Positions 9,025-19,709 of a DNA stretch of 64,000 nt are shown in pieces. The notes under the pieces are model-generated. The model saw only the letters and a list, made by a program, of their open reading frames with translations. It was not told where the DNA came from and made no database searches. The DNA is taken from positions 1,363,001 to 1,427,000 of the forward strand of contig NZ_AP023423.1 in NCBI RefSeq assembly GCF_021654335.1, in the 5' to 3' direction. Both the position numbers and the translations under genes were made by a program. The stretch's first letter is position 1. Every line of letters starts with the position of its first letter. Source of the stretch: Sideroxyarcus emersonii (GTDB lineage Bacteria; Pseudomonadota; Gammaproteobacteria; Burkholderiales; Gallionellaceae).

Positions 9025-9882
9025 ATGAAGCGGTTCGCACAGCTTCTCCTGCTCGCGCTGCTGCTGTGCGGCACAGCGCGGGCCGAGGTTGCGGTGCCCC
9101 GGCTTACCCAGCGCGTCACCGATCTGACCGCCACGCTCGACGCCTCCGAGATACAGGCGCTGGACGCCAGACTGGCGGCATTCGAAGCTAGCAAGGGGTC
9201 GCAGGTTGCCGTGCTCATATTGCCCAGCACGCAACCGGAAACGATTGAGCAATTCGGCATCCGCGTGGTGGATGCCTGGAAGCTCGGGCGCAAGGGGGTG
9301 GACGATGGCGTGCTGCTGCTTGTCGCCAAGGATGACCACAAGCTGCGCATCGAAGTGGGTTACGGCCTGGAAGGCGCGCTGAACGATGCCACGGCGAAGC
9401 GCATCGTGTCCGAGGTCATCTCACCCTATTTCAGGCGTGGCGAGTTCTACCGCGGCATCGATGCCGGCGTGAGCGCCATCATCCAGGTGGTCGAAGGAGA
9501 GTCGCTGCCGCCTCCCGCACCGAAAGCATCGCCATCATCCGGCAACGGTTCTGATAGCCTGGGACAGTTGCTGGGTATCGGATTCATCATCTTCATGGTT
9601 GGCAACATCATATTGCGGCAATTGCTGGGCCGGCTTCCCAGCGGCCTGATCGTCGGCGGAGTGATCGGGTTGCTGGTCTGGGCGACCTTGTTCTCGGTGG
9701 CCTGGGCGATCGCCGCCGCAGTGGCGGCTTTCCTGTTCTCCCTGCTGTTCGGGACGAGCGGATGGGGGCCATCCTTTCCGTCAGGCTGGGGAGGCGGCGG
9801 AAGCTGGGGAAGCGGAGGAGGAGGGGACTTCGGTGGCGGTGGTGGCGGATTCGGTGGTGGTGGGGCCTCGGGAGATTGGTAA
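9025..9882 (+). CDS. TPM domain protein with glycine-rich tail (YgcG family)
   Basis: The 285-residue protein has a cleavable signal peptide (MKRFAQLLLLALLLCGTARA), a TPM domain (about 25-155) exported to the periplasm, one or two hydrophobic helices (about 185-245) and a Gly/Ser/Trp-rich tail ending GGGASGDW. The TPM (TLP18.3/Psb32/MOLO-1) fold acts as a phosphatase-like or assembly-factor domain elsewhere. It starts directly after the lemA stop codon, so the two are co-transcribed. The exact role is not known. Confidence 0.85.
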   Translation: MKRFAQLLLLALLLCGTARAEVAVPRLTQRVTDLTATLDASEIQALDARLAAFEASKGSQVAVLILPSTQPETIEQFGIRVVDAWKLGRKGVDDGVLLLVAKDDHKLRIEVGYGLEGALNDATAKRIVSEVISPYFRRGEFYRGIDAGVSAIIQVVEGESLPPPAPKASPSSGNGSDSLGQLLGIGFIIFMVGNIILRQLLGRLPSGLIVGGVIGLLVWATLFSVAWAIAAAVAAFLFSLLFGTSGWGPSFPSGWGGGGSWGSGGGGDFGGGGGGFGGGGASGDW

Positions 9883-10380
9883 ATGGATATCAAACGCATC
9901 ATCAAACATCTCTCGTCCAGCCAGGCTGCGATGCGCAGGATCTTCCCGCGCGCCGCGCTGGAAAACATCGAGCGCACCATTGCGGAGGTCGAGCGGACGC
10001 ATGCCGGCCAGATCCGCTTCGTTGTTGAGGCGGCACTGGACACCAGGCCCTTGCTGGCCGGACAGAGCGCCCGAGAACGGGCGATCGAGGTCTTTTCCAT
10101 GTTGCGTATCTGGGATACCGAACATAACAATGGTGTGCTGATCTATCTGCTGCTGGCCGATCGTGATGTCGAGATCGTGGCGGACCGCGGCGTGCATGCC
10201 AAACTTGGCAATGAAACCTGGGAAACGGTCTGCCGGCAAATGGAAGCGGCCTTTCGCCAAGGGAAATTCGAAGCGGGTGTCATTGCCGGGATACGCAGCG
10301 TAGGAGGGTATCTGGCGCTTCATTATCCGCAAACCGGCAGCAAGGCCAACGAGTTGCCGGATGCGCCGGTTCTGCTCTGA
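9883..10380 (+). CDS. Second TPM domain protein, soluble
   Basis: The 165-residue protein is one TPM domain without a signal peptide (MDIKRIIKHLSS). It shows typical family sequence such as NNGVLIYLLLADRDVEIVADRG. Its start is contiguous with the stop of the preceding TPM gene, making the third gene of the lemA operon. The lack of a signal suggests a cytoplasmic partner of the exported paralogue; this is inferred. Confidence 0.82.
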   Translation: MDIKRIIKHLSSSQAAMRRIFPRAALENIERTIAEVERTHAGQIRFVVEAALDTRPLLAGQSARERAIEVFSMLRIWDTEHNNGVLIYLLLADRDVEIVADRGVHAKLGNETWETVCRQMEAAFRQGKFEAGVIAGIRSVGGYLALHYPQTGSKANELPDAPVLL

Positions 10381-10387
10381 ATCCATC

Positions 10388-11878
10388 GTGATCGTCGAAA
10401 CCGAAATCAAGCTGCATATCTCGCCGGAGCATCTGCTCAAGCTCAAGCGCCATCCATGGCTGCGCTCGCTGGCTACCGGTCGCGCCAGTTCGCAAAAGCT
10501 CTATAGCATCTATTACGATACTGCCGATCTTGAGCTGCGCCGGCAAGCCATGGCGTTGCGGCTGCGTCGTGCCGGCAGGCAATGGATACAAACCCTGAAA
10601 GGCGGCGGACAGGTGAGCGCCGGTCTGCATCAGCGCAACGAATGGGAGACGCCGGTGCCATCCGAGCAGCTCGATTTCGAGATGCTCAAGGCCGGTGGCG
10701 GCGAGTTGCCGCACGGTGTGCGCAACCGGCTGCAGCCGGTGTTTGTCACCGACTTCACGCGCAACGTACGCCTGCTGGAATTCGGCGGTGCCCGGATCGA
10801 GCTGTGCATGGACAGCGGCGAGATACGGGCCGGGAAATCGAGTTGTCCGATCTCCGAGGTGGAACTCGAACTCATATCCGGCGCACCGCGGCAGCTGTTC
10901 GAGCTGGCCCTGGCGTTGCTCGACATCGTGCCGCTGGAGGTCGAACATACCAGCAAGGCGGAATACGGCTATCTGCTGTTTTCGGCATCCGGACCTTCGG
11001 TCAGCAAAGCCCGTTTTCCTGAATTGAGGAAATCGCAAAGCACCGCCAGTGTATTGCCCAGCCTGATCGGCGCCTGTCTGGCGCATGTGCAGGCCAATGT
11101 GCCGGGGGCATTGCTGAAAGTGGATGAGGAGTATCTGCATCAGGTGCGTGTCGGGTTGCGCCGGTTGCGCGTGGCACTTTCCATCACGCAACGCTTTGAC
11201 GGGGATGACGAAGAGCTGGCGGAATTGCGCGAACAGGTTGCCAGGCTATGCGTCGAACTGGGAAGATCGCGTGAATGGGATGTGTTCGTGACACAGACGC
11301 TGGCCCCCATCTGTACGCGCATGCCGGAGCATTCTGGATTGCGCGAGGTGCTGCGAGCGAGCGAGCGAGCGCGCAAGAAACAGCATGCCGGCATGGAAGA
11401 CAATCTGTCATCGCAGGAATTCCAGCGCCTGTTGCTCCGTTTGGGCGCCTGGATGCACAGTGACCGATGGCTCGGGACGGGAGCAAGGCTTGACCGGTTC
11501 GTTGCGAAAATACTTGAGAAGCGAAGCAGGCAAGTACTCAAATATGGCGCTGGAACGGCCGGCGAGAATGCCGAACAGCTGCATGTTCTGCGTATCGCCT
11601 GCAAGAAATTGCGCTACAGCATAGAAATGTTCGGCTCGCTGTTCCATGATGCCGCGATCAAGGAGTATGTGGCCGTCCTGTCCAGGCTGCAGGATATCCT
11701 GGGAGCCTTGAACGATATCGCCGTGGCACATCGGTTGCTGAACGAGTTGGATAATGCCGCACGGCGCGATACACTGGCGCTCATACGCGGCTGGATGGAA
11801 CATGATTATGCGGAACGGGTTGCCGAGTTCCGCAGGATCTGGTCAAGATTTGCTGCACAAAAAGGTTTTTGGGATTAA
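10388..11878 (+). CDS. CYTH-CHAD domain protein (YgiF-like triphosphatase)
   Basis: This is a protein of about 496 residues. The CYTH domain (about 1-200) forms a triphosphate tunnel with the signature ETEIK near the N-terminus and the charged strands HQRNEWE and EVELELI. The CHAD domain (about 220-490) is helical and His/Arg-rich (HQVRVGLRRLRVAL, KKLRYSIEMF) and binds polyphosphate in known members. E. coli YgiF hydrolyses inorganic triphosphate. I chose the GTG at 10388 because it puts ExExK at residues 4-8, as is usual. ATG 10361 gives nine more residues and overlaps the TPM gene. No strong ribosome-binding site decides it. Confidence 0.85.
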   Translation: MIVETEIKLHISPEHLLKLKRHPWLRSLATGRASSQKLYSIYYDTADLELRRQAMALRLRRAGRQWIQTLKGGGQVSAGLHQRNEWETPVPSEQLDFEMLKAGGGELPHGVRNRLQPVFVTDFTRNVRLLEFGGARIELCMDSGEIRAGKSSCPISEVELELISGAPRQLFELALALLDIVPLEVEHTSKAEYGYLLFSASGPSVSKARFPELRKSQSTASVLPSLIGACLAHVQANVPGALLKVDEEYLHQVRVGLRRLRVALSITQRFDGDDEELAELREQVARLCVELGRSREWDVFVTQTLAPICTRMPEHSGLREVLRASERARKKQHAGMEDNLSSQEFQRLLLRLGAWMHSDRWLGTGARLDRFVAKILEKRSRQVLKYGAGTAGENAEQLHVLRIACKKLRYSIEMFGSLFHDAAIKEYVAVLSRLQDILGALNDIAVAHRLLNELDNAARRDTLALIRGWMEHDYAERVAEFRRIWSRFAAQKGFWD

Positions 11879-11923
11879 TCGTTTGCCGGGAATTGGCGAA
11901 CCAGCGAGATTGGAAAGCAGAGC

Positions 11924-12313
11924 ATGGCCAAAAAGAACACCCCGTTGCGTGTACCCGTTACTCAGGGGCTGAAAGACATCTACGCGATGGACATGTACCT
12001 GCCTTATCAAGCCGCATGCGAAGGAAAATTCAGTGTCACCGCATTTAGCCGTCTTGCGGTGGCGCTGTGTGTCGTCCGCTCGGCACTGGCGCAGAAAAAC
12101 ACCCAGATCCCGGATGCCATCGAAATACTGGACACTGCGATCACGACACTGACAGACGTGCGCAGGAGGGGCGACAGCACTGATGTGTGGGAGATCACGG
12201 AAGCGGAACGTCCTGCGGTGCTGAACGGAATCGAGGTCGCCGAAGAATGCATCGGTGTCCTTGATGTTGCGCTTCTGGCGCACACCGCGGCGACACTGTT
12301 CGATCAGGTATAG
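11924..12313 (+). CDS. Conserved hypothetical protein
   Basis: A 129-residue, soluble, predominantly helical protein that I do not recognise. It has no signal peptide or metal motif. GGAAAG precedes the ATG at good distance. It begins 45 bases after the CYTH-CHAD gene on the same strand and ends 28 bases before the convergent rep gene. Codon use resembles its neighbours, so it is probably a genuine resident gene. Confidence 0.6.
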   Translation: MAKKNTPLRVPVTQGLKDIYAMDMYLPYQAACEGKFSVTAFSRLAVALCVVRSALAQKNTQIPDAIEILDTAITTLTDVRRRGDSTDVWEITEAERPAVLNGIEVAEECIGVLDVALLAHTAATLFDQV

Positions 12314-12341
12314 CGCACGCCCGGCGGTCCCTGATACTGAA

Positions 12342-14333
<1,992 letters not shown>

Positions 14334-14340
14334 CTGTATT

Positions 14341-14429
14341 TGGTGCCCGGGACCGGAATCGAACCGGTACAGAGATTTCTCCCCGACGGATTTTAAGTCC
14401 GTTGTGTCTACCAATTTCACCACCCGGGC
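14341..14429 (-). tRNA. tRNA-Leu (TAA)
   Basis: This is an 89-nt type II tRNA with acceptor GCCCGGG/CCCGGGC, discriminator A, encoded CCA, a long variable arm and T-loop GGTTCGATTCC. The anticodon loop ACTTAAAAT gives TAA. It lies just upstream of rep on the same strand. Confidence 0.96.
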
Positions 14430-14475
14430 AGATAGGCGATAACGGAACATCAGTTCCGAAATTAACGAGCGGCGC

Positions 14476-14505
14476 ATTATACAGAGGCGGGCGAAACTCG
14501 AACAA
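14476..14505 (-). promoter_or_regulatory. Promoter of tRNA-Leu
   Basis: A perfect TATAAT (minus strand, 14481-14476) followed by GCGCCGC. A weak -35 (TTGTTC) sits 18 bp upstream. It is back-to-back with the tRNA-Gly promoter. Confidence 0.6.
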
Positions 14506-14530
14506 AACAAAAATATCTGTGCTGATTTTC

Positions 14531-14558
14531 TTGACACGAAGTTCGATATCCATATAAT
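14531..14558 (+). promoter_or_regulatory. Consensus sigma-70 promoter of tRNA-Gly/tRNA-Cys
   Basis: TTGACA and TATAAT are both perfect matches, 16 bp apart, followed by GCGGAC. The tRNA-Gly gene begins 17 bp after the -10 box. Confidence 0.9.
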
Positions 14559-14574
14559 GCGGACTTCGTTTTTT

Positions 14575-14650
<76 letters not shown>

Positions 14651-14657
14651 GATAACT

Positions 14658-14690
14658 TGGGAAAGCCTTCACGGCTTTCCCATAATTTTT
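14658..14690 (+). terminator. Terminator-like hairpin between tRNA-Gly and tRNA-Cys
   Basis: The stem TGGGAAAGCC/GGCTTTCCCA with a five-base loop is followed by TAATTTTT. It may terminate part of the transcripts from the tRNA-Gly promoter and so lower tRNA-Cys relative to tRNA-Gly, or act as a processing site. Confidence 0.65.
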
Positions 14691-14712
14691 GCTACTATGC
14701 AATTAGCCTGAC

Positions 14713-14786
14713 GGCGCGATAGCAAAGCGGTTATGCACCGGATTGCAAATCCGTGTAGGTCGGTTCGACTCCGGCTCGCGCCTCCA
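14713..14786 (+). tRNA. tRNA-Cys (GCA)
   Basis: A 74-nt tRNA with acceptor GGCGCGA/TCGCGCC, discriminator T and encoded CCA. The anticodon loop ATTGCAAAT gives GCA. It may share the tRNA-Gly promoter. A weak TACTAT lies at about 14693. Confidence 0.96.
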
Positions 14787-14811
14787 ACATTCATTGCGCT
14801 TCTTTACGGCA

Positions 14812-14846
14812 TAAAAAAATCCCTGCCTAGGCAGGGATTTTTATTT
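14812..14846. terminator. Bidirectional intrinsic terminator
   Basis: The stem ATCCCTGCC/GGCAGGGAT is preceded by seven A and followed by a T-rich run. It can therefore end tRNA-Cys transcripts from the left and dksA transcripts from the right. Confidence 0.88.
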
Positions 14847-14866
14847 TGAGCCATGCCGCAGGATGG

Positions 14867-15289
14867 TTATTTTGCGACCTGGCGCTCTCTGATCTCATCC
14901 AGTGTCTTGCAGTCGATGCACAAGGTTGCCGTCGGGCGCGCTTCCAGGCGGCTCAGGCCGATCTCCACACCGCATTTGTCGCAATAGCCATAGTCGCCAG
15001 CTTCGATCCGGCCCAGCATCTTGTCGATATTTTTGATCAGCTTGCGTTCGCGGTCGCGGTTGCGCAATTCTAGGCTCATGTCCGATTCCTGGCTGGCGCG
15101 GTCGTTGGGATCCGCGAAGACAGTCGCTTCGTCCTGCATGGTGTGTACGGTGCGGTCGATATCCTGACTCAGGCCCAGCTTGATCTCATTCAGAACATTG
15201 CGGAAATGCTCCAGCTGGTCCGGATTCATGTATTCCTCGCCTTTTTTCGGCTTGTATGGTGCGGAGGTTTTGCTTGCTGGTGCTGGCAT
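14867..15289 (-). CDS. dksA: RNA polymerase-binding transcription factor DksA
   Basis: A 140-residue DksA. The coiled-coil contains the tip region DPNDRASQESD, whose Asp residues reach the RNA polymerase secondary channel. The C-terminal zinc finger is CDKCG...CIDC (C-x2-C-x17-C-x2-C). With ppGpp it represses rRNA and tRNA promoters and activates amino-acid biosynthesis promoters. Start 15289 (MPAPASK) follows GGAGA at eight bases; an upstream ATG at 15361 lacks this. Several GC-rich-discriminator promoters in the same window are its expected targets. Confidence 0.93.
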   Translation of the reverse strand: MPAPASKTSAPYKPKKGEEYMNPDQLEHFRNVLNEIKLGLSQDIDRTVHTMQDEATVFADPNDRASQESDMSLELRNRDRERKLIKNIDKMLGRIEAGDYGYCDKCGVEIGLSRLEARPTATLCIDCKTLDEIRERQVAK

Positions 15290-15383
15290 TACGTCGATCT
15301 CCAAGGTGAAACTAAAAATTTTCAAGCGCGCTTTAATACCAGAAAGAAATTTCAGTCGCAACCTGAAAATTCGGACGCCTCAA

Positions 15384-15968
15384 TCACAAAACCCTAACGC
15401 CTTGTTTTTCAAGCATACTGACCAGCAGAATCAGGGGCAGGCCAATCAGCGCATTGGGGTCGTCGCCTTCTATGCGGCTGATCAGGGCGATTCCCAGTCC
15501 TTCGGACTTGGCGCTGCCGGCACAATGATACGGCTGTTCTTTCTTGAGATAGCGTTCGATCTCGTCGTCGCGCAGGTCGCGAAAGCTTACCTTGGTGATG
15601 GCGACATCGGTTTGCATTGCACCGCTGGCTGCGTTCAGCAAGGTCAGCGCGGTGTAGAACGTCACTGTCTTGCCGCGCATTGCGCTCAGTTGCCGCACGG
15701 CATTGTCATGGTTGAGGGGCTTGCCGATCTGTTTGCCATCCAGCAAGGCCACCTGGTCGGAGCCGATGATCAGCGCATCGGGGAAGCGCCTGGCGACGAC
15801 CTGTGCCTTGGCTTGTGCGAGCCGCCACGAAGTTTGTTCGGCGCTCTCACCGGGCAACGGTGTTTCATCGACATCGGGTGCGGCGGTCTGGAACGGGAGT
15901 TGCAGGGTGGAGAGCAGCTGACTTCTATATATAGAGGTCGAGGCAAGCACAAGCGGCTGAGAATTCAA
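15384..15968 (-). CDS. yceF: Maf-family nucleotide pyrophosphatase, YceF subgroup
   Basis: A 194-residue Maf protein. The N-terminal LASTSIYRSQLL matches the Maf signature (LASxSxxR), and the nucleotide pocket is DVDETPLPGE with IGSDQVA. YceF-type enzymes hydrolyse m7GTP and related modified nucleotides, a house-cleaning role. It is divergent from yceD with 59 bp between, the same neighbourhood as E. coli yceF-yceD-rpmF. Confidence 0.9.
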   Translation of the reverse strand: MNSQPLVLASTSIYRSQLLSTLQLPFQTAAPDVDETPLPGESAEQTSWRLAQAKAQVVARRFPDALIIGSDQVALLDGKQIGKPLNHDNAVRQLSAMRGKTVTFYTALTLLNAASGAMQTDVAITKVSFRDLRDDEIERYLKKEQPYHCAGSAKSEGLGIALISRIEGDDPNALIGLPLILLVSMLEKQGVRVL

Positions 15969-15989
15969 GATGTTCCTTTAACAGCGTCT

Positions 15990-16018
15990 TTGACAGAGGT
16001 GGTCGGAATATATATCAT
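15990..16018 (+). promoter_or_regulatory. Sigma-70 promoter of the yceD-rpmF-fab operon
   Basis: TTGACA, a 17-bp spacer and TATCAT, then GCGCGCC. The yceD ATG is only nine bases after the -10 box, so the predicted transcript would have almost no leader. Confidence 0.7.
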
Positions 16019-16027
16019 GCGCGCCTC

Positions 16028-16510
16028 ATGTTTGCACGGCCTTTCATAGAAAGCGTGGACTTTGCCCGAAAAGGCAAGGAAATACGCGGCGAAATAGCGG
16101 TGTCAGCGCTGCCCAGATTGGTCGACGTATTGGCTAAATCCGAAGGTTCTTTGACTTATATAGTACGTGGCTACCATGAGGACGGTCGCGACATGCTGGA
16201 AGTCACCCTGCAAGGGGTTTGTGCCTTAAGGTGCCAGCGTTGCCTGCAGGAACTGGCGTATCCGGTGGATATCGTGTCGAGGTTGTGGCTGTTGCCTGCA
16301 GACAGGCTGGATGAGGCCAGAGAGGATGACGACGAGATGGATGCCATCGAAGCAGTCCCGAATCTGGATGTGCTGGCATTGATTGAGGAAGAGTTGTTGT
16401 TGAGTTTGCCATTCGCGCCCCGGCATCCGGAAGGTGAATGCGCTCCGGCAGCAAGTGATTTACAACAGAAGGCAAGCCCGTTCGCGGTGCTGGCCGGATT
16501 GAAGAAGTAA
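16028..16510 (+). CDS. yceD: YceD (DUF177), 23S rRNA accumulation protein
   Basis: A 160-residue DUF177 protein. The C-x2-C element appears as CALRCQRC (three Cys), with an acidic centre and the C-terminal NPFAVLAGLKK-like ending (here SPFAVLAGLKK) typical of the family. Bacterial YceD is required for normal 23S rRNA accumulation and is nearly always next to rpmF, as here. No Shine-Dalgarno sequence precedes ATG 16028, which fits the near-leaderless promoter seen upstream. Confidence 0.88.
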   Translation: MFARPFIESVDFARKGKEIRGEIAVSALPRLVDVLAKSEGSLTYIVRGYHEDGRDMLEVTLQGVCALRCQRCLQELAYPVDIVSRLWLLPADRLDEAREDDDEMDAIEAVPNLDVLALIEEELLLSLPFAPRHPEGECAPAASDLQQKASPFAVLAGLKK

Positions 16511-16535
16511 GACAGTTTTTGTGAGGAGTAGATAA

Positions 16536-16715
16536 ATGGCAGTTCAGCAGAATAAAAAATCCCCGTCCAAACGCGGGATGCATCGTGCGCATGATTTCCT
16601 GACCAACCCGGCGCTGGCTATCGAGCCTTCCACCGGCGAACCGCATCTGCGCCATCACATCAGCCCCAGCGGCTACTATCGCGGCAAGAAAGTCGTCAAG
16701 ACCAAGGGCGAATAA
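16536..16715 (+). CDS. rpmF: 50S ribosomal protein bL32
   Basis: A 59-residue basic protein beginning [20 protein letters not shown], the conserved bL32 N-terminus, and containing [22 protein letters not shown] ribosome-binding site sits nine bases before ATG 16536. It lies 25 bases after yceD and 76 before plsX, the standard position. It binds 23S rRNA near the exit side of the large subunit. Confidence 0.97.
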   Translation: MAVQQNKKSPSKRGMHRAHDFLTNPALAIEPSTGEPHLRHHISPSGYYRGKKVVKTKGE

Positions 16716-16791
16716 GTCCATTCGGTCCTTTGCTTGGCTCTCCCGTGCGGGAGCCGAACTCTGTCCATTTCTCGCCTAAGAGGATCGCCCG

Positions 16792-17829
16792 GTGGATATC
16801 ACGATAGCTATTGATGCCATGGGCGGCGACCACGGGACGCGGGTGACCGTTCCCGCGGCTGTCGCTTATCTGAAGAAACATCCTGACGATACTGTGATAC
16901 TGGTCGGCTTGCCCGATGCCATCGAAGCCGAGTTGAGCAAACTCGGCTTTGCCGATCGTACGCGCCTGCGCATCCATGCCACGACTGAAGTTGTCGGCAT
17001 GGATGAATCGCCCCAGTCTGCCTTGCGCGGCAAAAAAGACTCTTCCATGCGCGTTTCCATCAACCTTGTGAAGAGCGGCGAGGCATCTGCATGCGTCAGC
17101 GCCGGCAATACCGGCGCGTTGATGGCGACGGCCCGTTACGTGCTGAAAACCTTGCCGGGCATCGATCGTCCTGCCATCGCTTCCTTTTTGCCCACCGTCA
17201 ACGGACAGGTCTGCATGTTGGACCTGGGGGCAAACGTGGACTGTACGGCCGAGCACTTGTTGCAGTTCGCCTTGATGGGCAGCACGCTGGTATCCGCGCT
17301 GGAGCATAAGGAACAGCCTACGGTCGGCCTGCTGAACATCGGCAGCGAAGACATCAAGGGCAATGAAACGGTGAAGCAGGCCGCCGAATTGCTGCAGGCC
17401 AGCGACCTCAATTTCTACGGCAACGTGGAAGGCGACGACATCTTCAAGGGCGTGACCGATGTGGTGGTGTGCGACGGATTCGTGGGCAATGTCGCCCTGA
17501 AGACCGCCGAAGGCGTGGCCAAGATGATGGGCGGCTTCCTGAAGGAAGGCTTCAGCCAGAACTGGTTCACCAAGCTGGGGGCGTTGTTGTCCATGCCAGT
17601 GCTCAAGGCCTTCAAGCACAGACTGGATCACCGCCGCTACAACGGCGCCAGCTTCCTCGGCCTGAAAGGCATCGTGGTGAAAAGCCACGGTTCGGCCGAC
17701 TCGTTCGCATACCTGTGTGCCATCGAGCGTGCCGCCGAAGAATCGCGTGGCGGCATGCTGAACCACATCAGCGAGCACATCGAGAAATGGCATCACGCAC
17801 GCCAACAAACCGCAGGAGAGGGGCTTTGA
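16792..17829 (+). CDS. plsX: Phosphate acyltransferase PlsX
   Basis: This 345-residue enzyme converts acyl-ACP and phosphate to acyl-phosphate, the donor for PlsY in phospholipid synthesis, as a peripheral membrane protein. The N-terminus [14 protein letters not shown] and the core [10 protein letters not shown] are diagnostic. The start codon is GTG with AGAGGA upstream. Its stop overlaps the TTG start of fabH. A short GC-rich hairpin (about 16736-16757) precedes it and may moderate readthrough from rpmF. Confidence 0.95.
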   Translation: MDITIAIDAMGGDHGTRVTVPAAVAYLKKHPDDTVILVGLPDAIEAELSKLGFADRTRLRIHATTEVVGMDESPQSALRGKKDSSMRVSINLVKSGEASACVSAGNTGALMATARYVLKTLPGIDRPAIASFLPTVNGQVCMLDLGANVDCTAEHLLQFALMGSTLVSALEHKEQPTVGLLNIGSEDIKGNETVKQAAELLQASDLNFYGNVEGDDIFKGVTDVVVCDGFVGNVALKTAEGVAKMMGGFLKEGFSQNWFTKLGALLSMPVLKAFKHRLDHRRYNGASFLGLKGIVVKSHGSADSFAYLCAIERAAEESRGGMLNHISEHIEKWHHARQQTAGEGL

Positions 17830-18755
17830 TTTATTCCAATATCATCGGCACAGGCAGCTACCTGCCGGCCAAGGTGCTCACCAACCACGACCTCGAAAAG
17901 ATCGTCGACACCTCGCACGACTGGATTGTCACCCGCAGCGGCATCGTCGAGCGCCACTTTGCGGCCGACGGCGAGCTGACCAGCGATCTGGCGCTGCAGG
18001 CCAGCCGCAAGGCGATAGAAGCGGCCGGGATCCAAGCCGATGAGATCGACCTGATCATCGTGGCCACCACCTCGCCGGATATGGCGTTCCCCAGTACGGC
18101 CTGCATCTTGCAGGACAAGCTGGGCATCCGGAACGGCGGGGCGGCCTTCGACATGCAGGCGGTGTGCGGCGGTTTCGTCTATGCCTTGAATACGGCAGAT
18201 CTCTATATCCGGGGCGGGCAGGCCAGGACTGTGCTGGTGGTAGGCGCCGAGGTTTTGTCGCGCATGCTGGATTGGAATGACCGTACCACCTGTGTGCTGT
18301 TCGGGGACGGAGCCGGTGCAGTGGTATTGCGCGCTTCCGACACGCCAGGCATCGTGGCGACCAAATTGCACGCCGATGGCATTCACCGCAACATGTTGAA
18401 AGCCGACCCCAAGGTCTCGATGGATGGGAAGGCTGTTTTCAAGTTTGCCGTCAATGTGTTGAGCGAGGTAGTTGAGGAAGTGCTGGATCAGCAGAAACTG
18501 AGCGGTACTGACATCGATTGGCTGGTGCCGCACCAGGCCAATATCCGCATCATCGAGGCGACCGCCAAGAAGCTAGGCCTGGGAATGGGCAACGTGGTGG
18601 TGACTGTCGCCAACCACGGCAATACGTCGGCAGCCTCGATCCCGCTGGCATTGGATACTGCCGTACGCGATGGGCGCATCAAGGCCGGACAAAACATTCT
18701 GCTGGAGGCCGTGGGTGGCGGGTTCACCTGGGGTGCCGTATTAATCAAGTGGTAG
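17826..18755 (+). CDS. fabH: 3-oxoacyl-ACP synthase III (KAS III)
   Basis: This 309-residue enzyme condenses acetyl-CoA with malonyl-ACP to start fatty-acid synthesis. The catalytic Cys is in [10 protein letters not shown], His in VPHQANIRI and Asn in [11 protein letters not shown]. The start is a TTG at 17826 (reading [14 protein letters not shown]) that overlaps the plsX stop, with AGGAGAGG just upstream. The same frame is open further upstream inside plsX, but that part matches no family. Confidence 0.94.
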   Translation: MIYSNIIGTGSYLPAKVLTNHDLEKIVDTSHDWIVTRSGIVERHFAADGELTSDLALQASRKAIEAAGIQADEIDLIIVATTSPDMAFPSTACILQDKLGIRNGGAAFDMQAVCGGFVYALNTADLYIRGGQARTVLVVGAEVLSRMLDWNDRTTCVLFGDGAGAVVLRASDTPGIVATKLHADGIHRNMLKADPKVSMDGKAVFKFAVNVLSEVVEEVLDQQKLSGTDIDWLVPHQANIRIIEATAKKLGLGMGNVVVTVANHGNTSAASIPLALDTAVRDGRIKAGQNILLEAVGGGFTWGAVLIKW

Positions 18756-18762
18756 GTTCGAT

Positions 18763-19695
18763 ATGACTCAATTCGCTTTCGTATTTCCGGGACAAGGCTC
18801 GCAATCGCGCGGCATGATGAACGGCTATGCCGATTTCGCCGCTGTGCGCGATACATTCGTCGAAGCATCCGATGTGCTGAAACAGGATCTGTGGCAACTG
18901 GTTGCCGAAGGCAGCGATGCCGACCTGAACGCCACGGTGAATACCCAGCCTGTCATGCTGACTGCCGGCGTCGCGGTATACCGCGCATGGCAATCGCAGA
19001 ACGGCGCGAAGCCGGCCATCATGGCCGGACACAGCCTGGGCGAGTACACTGCGCTGGTTGCCGCCGGCGCCTTGAACTTTGCCGATGCCTTGCCGCTGGT
19101 GCGGTTCCGCGCCCAATGCATGCAACAAGCCGTGCCGGAAGGGGTGGGCGGCATCGCTGCGATCCTCGGACTGGACGACGATGTGGTACGTGCCGTGTGC
19201 GCCGAGGGCGCCCAGGGCGAGGTGCTGGAAGCGGTCAATTTCAATTCGCCCGGGCAGGTCGTCATCGCCGGTAATCGCGGCGCAGTCGAGCGCGGTATGG
19301 AACTGGCGAAGGCCAAGGGCGCAAAGCGCGCCATCATGCTGCCGATGAGCGTACCCTCTCATTGCAGCCTGCTGAAAGGCGCTGCGGAACAATTGCGTAC
19401 CTACCTGAACGATGTGTCCGTGCAAGCCCCGGCTGTTCCCGTGCTGCATAACGCCGATGTCGCTGCATATGCCGATCCAGCCAGGATCAAGGACGCACTG
19501 GTGCGCCAGTTGTATTCGCCGGTGCGCTGGGTCGAGACCGTACAGTCGTTCGGTAAACAAGGTATCACCCATAACGTAGAATGCGCCCCCGGCAAGGTGC
19601 TGGCAGGGTTGAACAAGCGTATCGATACCAACCAGCAGGCAATGGCCATCAATGACGGCGAAGCTCTGAAAGCGGCCTTGGCCGCACTCGTATAA
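18763..19695 (+). CDS. fabD: Malonyl-CoA:ACP transacylase
   Basis: A 310-residue acyltransferase that loads malonate onto ACP. The N-terminus FVFPGQGSQ, the active-site Ser in AGHSLGEYTAL and the His in VPSHCSLL are all present. It lies seven bases after fabH and 14 before fabG. Confidence 0.96.
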   Translation: MTQFAFVFPGQGSQSRGMMNGYADFAAVRDTFVEASDVLKQDLWQLVAEGSDADLNATVNTQPVMLTAGVAVYRAWQSQNGAKPAIMAGHSLGEYTALVAAGALNFADALPLVRFRAQCMQQAVPEGVGGIAAILGLDDDVVRAVCAEGAQGEVLEAVNFNSPGQVVIAGNRGAVERGMELAKAKGAKRAIMLPMSVPSHCSLLKGAAEQLRTYLNDVSVQAPAVPVLHNADVAAYADPARIKDALVRQLYSPVRWVETVQSFGKQGITHNVECAPGKVLAGLNKRIDTNQQAMAINDGEALKAALAALV

Positions 19696-19709
19696 AGGGG
19701 AAGGGACAT

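Noticed and set aside
14334..14537. N-terminal extension of Rep
   Set aside because: The extra codons run through the tRNA-Leu gene and its promoter.
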